Source: Methanobacteriota archaeon (GTDB taxonomy: Archaea > Thermoplasmatota > Thermoplasmata > RBG-16-68-12). Taken from it: a stretch of DNA of 30,687 nt. Of this stretch, positions 22,962-30,509 are shown in pieces; positions within the stretch are counted from its first letter, which is position 1; the number at the start of each line of letters is the position of its first letter. The notes beneath the pieces were generated by a model that searched no databases, was not told the origin of the DNA, and worked only from the letters and a program-made list of their open reading frames with translations. Position numbers and translations under genes: made by a program. The stretch is taken from NCBI GenBank assembly GCA_005878665.1, contig VBLR01000121.1, positions 1 through 30,687 of the forward strand, read 5' to 3'.

Positions 22962-23013
22962 GGTAAGTTGGGCACCCAGCGAACCGATTTAAACATTTCT
23001 TCATGAATGTGAA

Positions 23014-23033
23014 ACAACGGGAGCCACCGTTGT
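23014..23033 (-). terminator. Stem-loop after the aquaporin gene
   Basis: ACAACGG and CCGTTGT pair perfectly (7 bp) around a six-base loop, 21 bases after the aquaporin stop on the minus strand, followed by a short TTTC. It is a weaker version of the terminators at 8646 and 9814. It also lies upstream of the FNR-like promoter. Confidence 0.4.
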
Positions 23034-23053
23034 GCGCAATCGCGCGCGGGCGC

Positions 23054-23740
23054 TTATCGAGGCTTCTCGAGGAAGACATTCGCGTACAGTAGGCCCGCGA
23101 CAATTGCGCCGAGGAACGGCCCGATCCAGTACACGTACCAGTTGTCGAAGAACTGTGCGACCACCGCAGGCCCGAACCACCGCGCGGGATTCATGGCCGC
23201 GCCGGTCAAGGGTCCACCCATCATGATGTCGAGGGAGATTGTCAGCCCAATCGCCAGGCCGCCGACCGCATTGAAGGAGCCTTTTGGGTCGATTCCGGTG
23301 CCATAGACGACGAACGCGAGGAAGAACGTCAGGACGGCCTCGACGAGAATCGCAGAGCCCCAGCCCACAGTCGGGCCGAGGGTCGGCGTTCCGAGCTTGT
23401 ATGGCTGCCACTCGGCGGGGGCGAACACCCCGAGGAGCATGACCGCGGCAACGGTTGCCCCCAGGAGTTGCGAGACCCAGTATACAAGGGCGAGCCGAAG
23501 TGAGATTTGCCGGCCCACGAGCGCGCCGAGGGTCACCGCCGGGTTGAAATGCCCGCCGGAGACATGCGCGAGCGCGGATGCCATCACGCCGATGGCGAGT
23601 CCGTGAGCGAGCGCAATCAAGAGCCGGTCACTCGCCCCTTTGTCTCCGCCGGTTGAAATAATCGCTCCCGCTCCGATGAAGATCAACGTGAAGGCGCCCG
23701 TGAATTCCGCGACGCCCTTCCGCCACGCAGCAATCCCCAC
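23054..23740 (-). CDS. Aquaporin / MIP family channel
   Basis: Six-helix membrane channel of 228 residues for water, glycerol or small neutral solutes such as hydrogen peroxide. The two NPA boxes are intact: GGHFNPAVTLG (near residue 66) and AAMNPARWFGPA (near residue 184), the latter with the selectivity-filter arginine. The start of each half repeats an AEFTGAF/VEAVLTFF glutamate motif. Start is GTG at 23740 with GGGGGAGG upstream. Close to NiSOD, a role in peroxide traffic is attractive but unproven. A perfect 7-bp inverted repeat precedes the ribosome site. Confidence 0.93.
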   Translation of the reverse strand: MGIAAWRKGVAEFTGAFTLIFIGAGAIISTGGDKGASDRLLIALAHGLAIGVMASALAHVSGGHFNPAVTLGALVGRQISLRLALVYWVSQLLGATVAAVMLLGVFAPAEWQPYKLGTPTLGPTVGWGSAILVEAVLTFFLAFVVYGTGIDPKGSFNAVGGLAIGLTISLDIMMGGPLTGAAMNPARWFGPAVVAQFFDNWYVYWIGPFLGAIVAGLLYANVFLEKPR

Positions 23741-23754
23741 CTCGCGCCTCCCCC

Positions 23755-23774
23755 GGCGGCGTAGCGGCGCCGCC
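23755..23774. promoter_or_regulatory. Inverted repeat between aquaporin TATA and ribosome site
   Basis: GGCGGCG and CGCCGCC flank TAGCGG as a perfect 7-bp inverted repeat. On the minus strand it lies between a TATA-like AATACAAATAG (about 23774-23784) and the GGGGGAGG ribosome site. It may be an operator, or the terminator stem of the upstream HExxH gene. Confidence 0.4.
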
Positions 23775-23808
23775 TATTTGTATTATTCGACGCGACCCGG
23801 ACCACGCT

Positions 23809-24303
23809 TCATCGGATATACGACGCCGAGCCGCGATCGAATCCAGGGACGAACTCGAGGGCCAGCTGAGATGGCTGCCACGCGGCGTCCGGGAAGACAA
23901 GGTTCGGGAAGAACCGTGCGGTGTCGGCCGAGATCTGCGTGACGAGATGGTCGACACCGAACAGGGTCTCGAGGATGCGGTGCGCCTGCTCGCGGCACAC
24001 CCGCTCGTCCACGAAGCCGACCGAATGCAAGTACTCGTGCAAGAGCACGTAGAAGGCGTAGGGCTTGTACAGCCGTGGGTTCGTCTCTTGGATCCGAAGG
24101 AGAGGAACCTTGTTCATCACGATCACGTTGCTCGCGACCGGATAGAACGCGCCGAGGAATCCCTGGGGATGATTTCCGAGGTCCGCCAGGGCGAGCATCA
24201 GGCCCGCCCGGGTCCGCCCGAGGACGGCCTCGACGGCCCGCTTCACGAGCTCGAAGACGTCGGCGAGGGTCCGCGCCTGCTCGAGCTTCGCATTGAAGTC
24301 CAT
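23809..24303 (-). CDS. Compact HExxH zinc-metalloprotease-like protein
   Basis: A 164-residue cytoplasmic protein with an HEYLH motif near residue 90 (YVLLHEYLHSVGFVDERV), the zinc-binding and catalytic motif of zincins. The acidic residues in DERVCRE a few positions later could give the third ligand. SNVIVMNKVPLLRI before it would be the edge strand that aligns substrate. There is no signal peptide or membrane helix. I cannot place it in a named family; it resembles small archaeal proteins annotated only as hypothetical. The start is ATG 24303: a TATA-like TTAAG near 24331-24335 predicts a leaderless mRNA. It lies 68 bases upstream of the aquaporin start on the same strand. Confidence 0.72.
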   Translation of the reverse strand: MDFNAKLEQARTLADVFELVKRAVEAVLGRTRAGLMLALADLGNHPQGFLGAFYPVASNVIVMNKVPLLRIQETNPRLYKPYAFYVLLHEYLHSVGFVDERVCREQAHRILETLFGVDHLVTQISADTARFFPNLVFPDAAWQPSQLALEFVPGFDRGSASYIR

Positions 24304-24468
24304 CAACCGTCTGAACGGCGTCCGTGAGACTTAAGACATTGCTCGAGAGTGCTTGGCACGGGAGTCACGGGAGAGCGTCCCCCGAATCCGCGCGACGGCG
24401 GACGGTATCCGTGAGTACCACCGCTGGGAAAACCACTGAAACATTTATCCAGGGGGATATCGACCCCG

Positions 24469-24960
24469 ATGCGAAGCCCACTGGAACCGTCGGGACCTAC
24501 CGCCATGGTCGCGCCCTCCCCGTATTACGCTCCATCCCCGATGCGACGAACCGCCCCGAGCCTTCCGTTCGGCTGGGGCGCCGTGACGGTCCTCCTCGTC
24601 GGCGCGGCGTTCCTCACCGTCGGCATCCTTCTGATCCTCTACGGGTTCCTCAGCTTCCTCACGGGGACCATTGGCCAAGCGACGAGTTCGTCCTTTTCGG
24701 TGACCGCGTTCTTCCAATCGTTCTTCGGCGCAATCATGCTCTTCGTCATCGGAGGAGTCCTCGCGGGAATCGGCGGATGGCTAGTCCGCCTCTGGTGGAT
24801 CTTCCTCCTGGTCGGCGTCGTGACCGGCGCAGGAAACGTGGCCAACACGGCCCGGGAGCGAGCGGAGCGCTCGTCCGATGTTCGCGTCCGCTGCCGCAAC
24901 TGCGGCCGCCTGAACCCGGAGTTCGTCCAGTTCTGTATGGCCTGCCAGCAGCCCGTGTGA
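24469..24960 (+). CDS. Membrane protein with C-terminal zinc ribbon
   Basis: A 163-residue protein with two or three membrane segments: about residues 36-67 (GAVTVLLVGAAFLTVGILLI), 82-105 (FFQSFFGAIMLFVIGGVLAG) and 109-120. The cytoplasmic tail carries CRNCG...CMACQ, a four-cysteine zinc ribbon of the kind found at the ends of many archaeal membrane proteins, and the N-terminus is Pro/Ser-rich. A TATA-like CATTTATC (24439-24446) lies about 25 bases before the ATG at 24469, suggesting a leaderless transcript; ATG 24505 is an alternative. Function unknown. It is divergent from the HExxH gene, which allows shared regulation. Confidence 0.75.
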   Translation: MRSPLEPSGPTAMVAPSPYYAPSPMRRTAPSLPFGWGAVTVLLVGAAFLTVGILLILYGFLSFLTGTIGQATSSSFSVTAFFQSFFGAIMLFVIGGVLAGIGGWLVRLWWIFLLVGVVTGAGNVANTARERAERSSDVRVRCRNCGRLNPEFVQFCMACQQPV

Positions 24961-25021
24961 CCGCCCACCTGCCGGTCGGTTCGGAACCTATTTGAGCCCG
25001 CGCTGGGGTTCGCGCCGACCG

Positions 25022-25861
25022 ATGGGCCTCGTCACCCGGTTTGCCCGACAATGGGTCGCCGGGGAGACGATGGCCGATGCCATCCGTGTGGCGAGAGAGG
25101 CGAACGCCCGCGGACTCGACGCCCTCGTGAACCATCTTGGGGAGCACTACCGCGAAAAGGGACCCGTCGAGTCGACGGCCCGCGAATATCTCGATTTGCT
25201 CTCCACGATGCAGGCCGCGGGCATCCGCGGGGAAGTGAGCCTCAAGCCGACCCAATTCGGAGTCCTGATCGATCGAGCCTACGCGCTCTCCGAGATGATC
25301 CCGGTCCTCGAGGCGACGAAGGCAAACGGCCGCGTCCTCTGGCTCGACATGGAAAGTGCGAACACCACGGACGACACGGTTTGGATTTGTGAGCAGCTCT
25401 TGACCCGCTACGACCGCGTCGGGATTTGCCTGCAGGCGAACCTCAAGAGGACGGCCGACGACCTGGACCGAGTCATCCGCGATGGGGCCCGAGTCCGCCT
25501 CGTGAAAGGCGCGTACAAGGAGACGCCGGAGATCGCCTACCGGACGCGCTCGGAGATCGATCGGGCGTACCTTGTGCACCTCGAGACGCTGTTCACGAGG
25601 GCCCGACACTTTGCGGTGGGGAGCCACGACGGCCGAATGATCGACCGGGCCCTCGCCTTGTCGAAATTGCATCGCACCCCGTTTGAGTTCGCGATGTTGC
25701 AGGGAGTCCGCGATCCGCTCAAGACGGAACTCGTGCACGCGGGATACCAGGTTGCGGAGTACATCCCGTACGGGCCGAACTGGCTCCCGTACTTCACGCG
25801 ACGGCTCCGAGAGCGACCGCGCAATGTGATCACGATGCTCCGCTCCTTCGTGGGCGGCTGA
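25022..25861 (+). CDS. Proline dehydrogenase
   Basis: FAD-dependent enzyme that oxidises proline to pyrroline-5-carboxylate, the first step of proline breakdown. 279 residues, a minimal PRODH barrel. VRLVKGAYKE, FAVGSHDGR, FEFAMLQGVRD and YIPYGPNWLPYFTRRLRERPRN (in parts: YIPYGPNW and YFTRRLRERPRN) are the four diagnostic motifs, the last with the two substrate-carboxylate arginines. The ATG at 25022 is chosen; a TATA-like CCTATTTGA near 24987 supports a near-leaderless start there. TTG 24992 is ten codons earlier. The pyrroline-5-carboxylate dehydrogenase partner is not in the window. Its flavin passes electrons to a quinone. A T6 tract follows the stop (25870-25875) and probably ends transcription. 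Confidence 0.93.
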   Translation: MGLVTRFARQWVAGETMADAIRVAREANARGLDALVNHLGEHYREKGPVESTAREYLDLLSTMQAAGIRGEVSLKPTQFGVLIDRAYALSEMIPVLEATKANGRVLWLDMESANTTDDTVWICEQLLTRYDRVGICLQANLKRTADDLDRVIRDGARVRLVKGAYKETPEIAYRTRSEIDRAYLVHLETLFTRARHFAVGSHDGRMIDRALALSKLHRTPFEFAMLQGVRDPLKTELVHAGYQVAEYIPYGPNWLPYFTRRLRERPRNVITMLRSFVGG

Positions 25862-25897
25862 CACATCCTTTTTTCTCCCGTCGGCCGTTCCGAGAGC

Positions 25898-26617
25898 GTG
25901 GACCATCGGGCGTTCACTCGCACGATGCGCATCCTCGAATCTCGGTATCCGGTGGAGGACTGGGCCCGCGGAATGACGCCGTTCGAAATTCTCATCTCGA
26001 CCATCCTGTCCCAGAGTACGACCGTCGCGAATGAACGCCGCGGACTGAACGACCTCCGCTTGCGTGTCGGTGCAATCACCCCGAAGCGACTCGCGGAAAC
26101 TCCGCAAGAGGAGATTGCAAAGGCGATTTGGCACGCCGGTCTCGCGAAGCAGAAGGCGCCGCGAATCCGTGGGGTCGCAAAGGCCCTCCTCGACGGACAT
26201 GGCGACCGCCTCGAACGGATCCTCGGCTTGCCGACGGAGCGCGCGCGGGAGGAACTGATGGCCCTGCGCGGCGTGGGGCCGAAGACCGCCGATGTGGTCC
26301 TCGCCATGGCCGGCGGCCATCCGACGTTCGCGGTCGACACCCACATCGCTCGAATAGCTCGGCGGTGGAACCTCGTTCGGCAATCGGACTACGAGTCAAT
26401 CCGCGCCGCTCTGGAGCGGTGGACCCCGCCCGCGAAACGGAAGCCCTGGCACCTCGCCATCATCGCGCACGGCCGCACCCTATGCAAAGCTCGGAATCCC
26501 CGGTGCGCCGAGTGCCCCGTGCGACGCGATTGCGATTGGTATCAGCGCAAACGCCCTCGAGAGCAGCGGACGCGCAGAGTTCCGCGGCGCAGCGACAAAG
26601 GATTAAGAGCGCCGTGA
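25898..26617 (+). CDS. nth: Endonuclease III
   Basis: Bifunctional DNA glycosylase/AP lyase for oxidised pyrimidines. 239 residues; the core matches Nth, with LMALRGVGPKTADVVLAMAGG (split: LMALRGVGPKTA, DVVLAMAGG) containing the catalytic lysine, FAVDTHIARIARR the aspartate, and CKARNPRCAECPVRRDC the C-x6-C-x2-C-x5-C Fe-S loop. LISTILSQSTTVANERRG is the N-terminal family signature. A basic tail of some 25 residues (KRPREQRTRRVPRRSDKG) may bind DNA. Start GTG 25898. The heme O synthase begins 25 bases after its stop, so the two may share a transcript. Confidence 0.94.
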   Translation: MDHRAFTRTMRILESRYPVEDWARGMTPFEILISTILSQSTTVANERRGLNDLRLRVGAITPKRLAETPQEEIAKAIWHAGLAKQKAPRIRGVAKALLDGHGDRLERILGLPTERAREELMALRGVGPKTADVVLAMAGGHPTFAVDTHIARIARRWNLVRQSDYESIRAALERWTPPAKRKPWHLAIIAHGRTLCKARNPRCAECPVRRDCDWYQRKRPREQRTRRVPRRSDKGLRAP

Positions 26618-26641
26618 GATTAGCGCGCGAGGGAGCTCTCG

Positions 26642-27514
26642 GTGGCGCTGGTCTCGGATTATGTTCAGCTGATGAAGCTCCGCATCGATGCGCTCCTCCT
26701 GCTCGTGGCCGCGGCCGGTTACATCGCGACGAGCGGCGTCGCGGTTGACGCGTGGCGGTTCGGCCTTCTGATCCTCGCCGGCTTCTTCGGAGCCGCAGGG
26801 GCCAGCGCGACGAACCATTATCTCGACCGGGACCTCGACTCGATCATGCACCGTACCCGGACCCGACCGTTGCCGCAGCACCGGATTGAACCTCCGGCCC
26901 ATGCCCTCGAGTTCGGCGTCGGGTTGCTCGTCCTAAGCCTCGCCATCGCGGGATTCGGCATCAACCTCTTGACGGCCCTGATGATCGGACTCGGTTACGC
27001 GATCTACATTGGCGTGTACACGGTCGGACTCAAGCGCGCCCACGTGAGCAACATCGTCATCGGAGGATTCGCCGGTTCGTGCCCGGCGCTCGCCGGGTCG
27101 GCGGCCGCGGCGAATTCGATCAGCCTCCAGGCAATCCTCATCGCCTTGTTGGTCTTCCTGTGGACGCCGGGACACTTTTGGGCCCTCGCGTACCGAAGCC
27201 GCGAGGATTACCGGAGGGCACGGCTCCCGATGCTCCCGGCGGTCTGGGGCGAACGGACGTCTGCGCTGGCGATCGCCGGCTCCACGGCAATCGTGGCCGT
27301 TGCGAGCATCGCGTTCATCTTCACGTCGGCGTTCGATGCGGTCTACCTCGGCGTCGCCATGGTCTCCGGCGTCGCGCTCCTCGTCCTGACCGCGAAGTTC
27401 ATCGCCCATCCGAACCCGGAGACCGCGTGGGCAGGCTACAAGTTCTCCGGGATCTACCTCGCCCTCCTCCTCATCGGGATGATGGCGGATGCAATCTTGC
27501 GGATCCCTCTGTGA
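26642..27514 (+). CDS. ctaB: Protoheme IX farnesyltransferase (heme O synthase)
   Basis: UbiA-superfamily membrane enzyme attaching a farnesyl group to heme B to give heme O, needed for heme-copper oxidases. 290 residues and about nine helices. NHYLDRDLDSIMHRT holds the NxxxD and second Asp motif, WTPGHFWALAYRSREDYRRA the second acidic region, and GFAGSCPALAG the loop between. The GTG at 26642 has GAGGGAG upstream. It strongly implies an aerobic respiratory chain with an A- or O-type oxidase elsewhere. Promoter sharing with nth is likely. Confidence 0.94.
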   Translation: MALVSDYVQLMKLRIDALLLLVAAAGYIATSGVAVDAWRFGLLILAGFFGAAGASATNHYLDRDLDSIMHRTRTRPLPQHRIEPPAHALEFGVGLLVLSLAIAGFGINLLTALMIGLGYAIYIGVYTVGLKRAHVSNIVIGGFAGSCPALAGSAAAANSISLQAILIALLVFLWTPGHFWALAYRSREDYRRARLPMLPAVWGERTSALAIAGSTAIVAVASIAFIFTSAFDAVYLGVAMVSGVALLVLTAKFIAHPNPETAWAGYKFSGIYLALLLIGMMADAILRIPL

Positions 27515-27541
27515 CGTCCTTCCATCGCGGGACACGTTCAG

Positions 27542-27550
27542 CTTTAATAT
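27542..27550 (+). promoter_or_regulatory. TATA box of the citrate synthase operon
   Basis: CTTTAATAT about 60 bases before the citrate synthase ATG. A start about 25 bases downstream leaves a leader of roughly 30 bases ending in a GAGGCG ribosome site, a conventional SD-led archaeal promoter. Confidence 0.6.
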
Positions 27551-27606
27551 TGCACCGACCTTAGCATCCCCTATCCTCGCGAGCAACCGTTCCTGAGGCG
27601 ACAGGC

Positions 27607-28770
27607 ATGGTCTCCCCCCTGAAGGCGGACCTCGCCGGCCCACGAATCGACAAGGGCCTCGATGACATCTACGTGAAGGAGACGTCGATCTGTTTCATCG
27701 ACGGGCAACGCGGGCGCCTCCTGTACCGCGGATACGACATCCGAGATCTCGCGGCCCACTCCACGTTCGAGGAGACGGTCTTCCTCCTCCTCGAAGGACA
27801 TCTCCCGGATCGAGAAGAGCTCCAGAAGGCGAAGACCGACCTCGCGACGGCGCGCACCCTTCCCCCGTCCGTCCTGCGGCTGCTCCGTTCGATGCCGGAG
27901 CACGCGCCGCCGATGGACGTCCTCCGGACGGCCGTTTCGTACATGTACAACTTCGACCCCGAACGAGACGACACGACACGCGCCGCGAACATGCGGAAAG
28001 CCCGTCGACTCGTCGCCCAGTTCGGGACGATCGTGGCCACGTACGAGCGGATTCGCAAGGGACAGCGGCTCGTCCGTCCCGATCCGAAGCTCGGCCACGC
28101 CGAGGATTTCCTCCGGATGATGACGGGCCGGCGGCCCGACTCGGTCCACGCGCGGATGATGGACGTGGCGATGATCCTCTACGCGGACCATGCGATGAAC
28201 GCGTCCACGTTCGCGGCGACGGTCGCCGCATCGACGCTCGCCGATCTGTACAGCACCATCATCGCGGCCATTTCGACGCTGAAAGGCCCGCTCCACGGCG
28301 GCGCGATCGAGGCGGCCCTCGGCACGATCGAGCGGATCGGTCGCCCCGAGGCCGCGGAGGAGTTCGTGTTGAACACCTTGCGGAACAAGGAGAAGGTCTT
28401 CGGGTTCGGCCATCGCGTGTACAAGACCTACGACCCGCGGGCGCTGATCCTGAAGGACTACGCCCGTCGCCTCGGGGAGGAGCGCGGGGATGACACGTAT
28501 TACCGGATCGCGACCGCGATCGAAGATACGGTCGTGCGCCAGCTCGCCTCGAAACACATCTACCCGAACGTGGACTTCTATTCCGGCCTCGTCTTCCACG
28601 GCCTCGGGATCCCCACGGACCTGTTCACCCCGGTCTTCGCCGTCGCCCGGATTGCCGGATGGACGGCTCAGGTCATCGAGTACTGGGAGGACAATCGGTT
28701 GCTGAGGCCGCTCGACTGGTACGTCGGCCCGAAAGACCTCGTGTACGTGCCGCTCGACGAGCGTGCCTGA
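27607..28770 (+). CDS. gltA: Citrate synthase
   Basis: Condenses acetyl-CoA and oxaloacetate to citrate, the entry of the TCA cycle. 387 residues, the archaeal/Gram-positive (non-NADH-regulated) length. The catalytic triad is seen in LKGPLHGGAIEAAL (His), FGFGHRVYKTYDPRA (His and substrate Arg) and YPNVDFYSGLVFHGLGIP (Asp). YRGYDIRDLAAHSTFEETVFLLL is the N-terminal signature (in parts: YRGYDIRDLA, FEETVFLLL). RIAGWTAQVIEYW and DNRLLRP complete the C-terminal region. GAGGCG precedes the ATG. The isocitrate dehydrogenase gene begins nine bases after the stop, forming an oxidative TCA operon that makes 2-oxoglutarate. Confidence 0.96.
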   Translation: MVSPLKADLAGPRIDKGLDDIYVKETSICFIDGQRGRLLYRGYDIRDLAAHSTFEETVFLLLEGHLPDREELQKAKTDLATARTLPPSVLRLLRSMPEHAPPMDVLRTAVSYMYNFDPERDDTTRAANMRKARRLVAQFGTIVATYERIRKGQRLVRPDPKLGHAEDFLRMMTGRRPDSVHARMMDVAMILYADHAMNASTFAATVAASTLADLYSTIIAAISTLKGPLHGGAIEAALGTIERIGRPEAAEEFVLNTLRNKEKVFGFGHRVYKTYDPRALILKDYARRLGEERGDDTYYRIATAIEDTVVRQLASKHIYPNVDFYSGLVFHGLGIPTDLFTPVFAVARIAGWTAQVIEYWEDNRLLRPLDWYVGPKDLVYVPLDERA

Positions 28771-28779
28771 GGCGAGGGC

Positions 28780-30042
28780 ATGCCGTCGGAACGCCTCGTC
28801 CTCCGGCCTCCTGAGGCAGGCCACAAGATCCTGATCACGGGAAGCGGGCTGCGCGTCCCGGACGACCCGGTCATCCCGCTGATCGAGGGCGACGGCATCG
28901 GCCCGGACGTCGTGCGGGCGGCCCGGAGCGCGATCGACGCGGCGGTCGCGACCTCCTTCGGAGGCCGTCGTCGAATCGCCTGGTATCCGGTCCCTGCGGG
29001 GGAGCGAGCGATGTTCCAGTACGGCGACATGCTCCCGGAGCCCACCCTCGCCGCGATCAGGGAGTTCGTCGTCGGGCTCAAGGGGCCGCTGACCACGCCG
29101 GTCAGTGGAGGCTTCCGCTCGCTGAATGTGAGGCTGCGGAAGATGCTCGACCTCTACGCCAACGTCCGGCCGGTCTACTGGATCCCAGGGGTCCCAAGCC
29201 CCGTCACCCATCCGGAACGCCTCGACATCGTGATCTTTCGAGAGGGCACCGAGGACGTCTACGCCGGAATCGAGTGGGAGGAGGGCTCGCCGGAAGCCCG
29301 CCGGATGATCGAGATCCTGGACGAGGAGTTCCATACCCCGGTGCGCCAGGACAGTGCGATCGGGGTGAAGCCGGTGAGCCAGACCGGCTCAAAGCGACTG
29401 GTCCGGAAGGCGATCCGGTACGCGATCGAGAACGGCCGAAAGTCCGTGACGCTTGTGCACAAGGGAAACATCATGAAGTACACCGAAGGAGCGTTCCGCA
29501 CGTGGGGCTACGAAGTCGCGAAGGAGGAATTCCACGGGTCGACGATTCCTTGGGATGACGTCGCCAAGTCGCACGACGGCAAGGCACCGGACGGCAAGGT
29601 CGTGATCAAAGACGTCATCGCGGACAACATGTTCCAGCAGCTCCTGTTGCGGCCGGAAGAATACGACATCCTCGCGACGACGAATCTGAACGGCGACTAC
29701 CTGAGCGACGCGGCCGCGGCCCAAATTGGCGGGCTCGGCGTGGCGGCCGGTGGCAACATCGGGGACTCCCACGCATTGTTTGAGCCCGTCCACGGGAGCG
29801 CGCCGAAGTACGCGGGGATGGACAAGGTCAACCCGACCGCCGAAATGCTCGCGGGCGTGATGATGCTCGAATATCTGGGATGGCGCGAAGCCGCCGTGCG
29901 TCTGCAGTCCGCCGTGAAAACGGTCATCGGATCGAAGGTCGTCACGTACGATCTCGCGCGCCTCATGCCCGGGGCCAAGGAGGTCCGCACCTCCGCGTTT
30001 GCCCGCGCGGTCATCGATGCGATGGACGGGGCGGGCCGGTGA
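28780..30042 (+). CDS. icd: Isocitrate dehydrogenase (NADP-dependent)
   Basis: Oxidises isocitrate to 2-oxoglutarate with release of CO2. 420 residues. IEGDGIGPDVVRAA is the N-terminal signature, SLNVRLRKMLDLYANVRPVYW provides the substrate arginines (SLNVRLRKMLDLYANVRP), KGNIMKYTEGAFRTWGY and DVIADNMFQQLLLRPEEYD carry the catalytic lysine and metal-binding aspartates. HGSAPKYAGMDKVNP has the Lys-Tyr pair that selects NADP over NAD. ATG 28780, with GAGGCGAGG upstream. The next gene starts with a GTG overlapping its stop, so three genes form one transcript. Confidence 0.96.
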   Translation: MPSERLVLRPPEAGHKILITGSGLRVPDDPVIPLIEGDGIGPDVVRAARSAIDAAVATSFGGRRRIAWYPVPAGERAMFQYGDMLPEPTLAAIREFVVGLKGPLTTPVSGGFRSLNVRLRKMLDLYANVRPVYWIPGVPSPVTHPERLDIVIFREGTEDVYAGIEWEEGSPEARRMIEILDEEFHTPVRQDSAIGVKPVSQTGSKRLVRKAIRYAIENGRKSVTLVHKGNIMKYTEGAFRTWGYEVAKEEFHGSTIPWDDVAKSHDGKAPDGKVVIKDVIADNMFQQLLLRPEEYDILATTNLNGDYLSDAAAAQIGGLGVAAGGNIGDSHALFEPVHGSAPKYAGMDKVNPTAEMLAGVMMLEYLGWREAAVRLQSAVKTVIGSKVVTYDLARLMPGAKEVRTSAFARAVIDAMDGAGR

Positions 30043-30488
30043 CCGGCCGTGTCGGCCATGGGTGCCGGACGAAGCTCGAGGCCGCCGTCTGCCTTGAGAT
30101 GGACCGGCAGGGGCTCCCGCACGAACATCGCTCCCTCCGGTTCCGGGTCCACGACGGTCCGGGGGGCTCGACGAAGTATGAGCCGGCCATCGTCGCACGA
30201 CGTGGCCCAATCCTGTTCCTCGTCGAGCCGATCGCGTCCACGCGAAGCGACGCCATCCGACGGCTCACCCGATTCTTGGAGCAGCATTCCCCGGAAATCG
30301 TCCTGGTCCTGGTGACGACCGATGCGGCCATCGACGAGATTCCTCCCGAATCCTACGACGAAATTTACGGGACCTCCGGCGTCGGGAGGTTGACGTCGCG
30401 TATCCGCGAGCAGGATCCGGAAGGAATCGTGCAGCCGTTCCAGAAGCCGCAAAGACGCGTCGGGAGGCCCCGCGACACCGCCAAATAA
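30039..30488 (+). CDS. Unknown 149-residue protein coupled to icd
   Basis: Not recognised as a named family. It starts at a GTG overlapping the icd stop (GTGA), so it is translated with the TCA operon. The central segment KYEPAIVARRGPILFLVEPI, followed by a helix ASTRSDAIRRLTRFLEQH and the strand EIVLVLVTTD, looks like a PD-(D/E)xK nuclease core in which the metal-binding Asp and the ExK pair are altered (EPA in place of EPD, VEP without lysine). This is inference from pattern only. A basic tail QRRVGRPRDTAK has an AT-hook-like GRPR. Possible roles are DNA binding or a structural fold. Confidence 0.6.
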   Translation: MTGRVGHGCRTKLEAAVCLEMDRQGLPHEHRSLRFRVHDGPGGSTKYEPAIVARRGPILFLVEPIASTRSDAIRRLTRFLEQHSPEIVLVLVTTDAAIDEIPPESYDEIYGTSGVGRLTSRIREQDPEGIVQPFQKPQRRVGRPRDTAK

Positions 30489-30509
30489 GGCCAGGAACAT
30501 CGCGAACCG

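Noticed and set aside
24746..26383. 545-codon minus-strand open frame
   Set aside because: Runs antisense through the zinc-ribbon, proline dehydrogenase and endonuclease III genes; composition is a mirror artefact.
27571..29334. 587-codon minus-strand open frame
   Set aside because: Antisense to citrate synthase and isocitrate dehydrogenase; Arg/Asp/Val-rich with no motifs.
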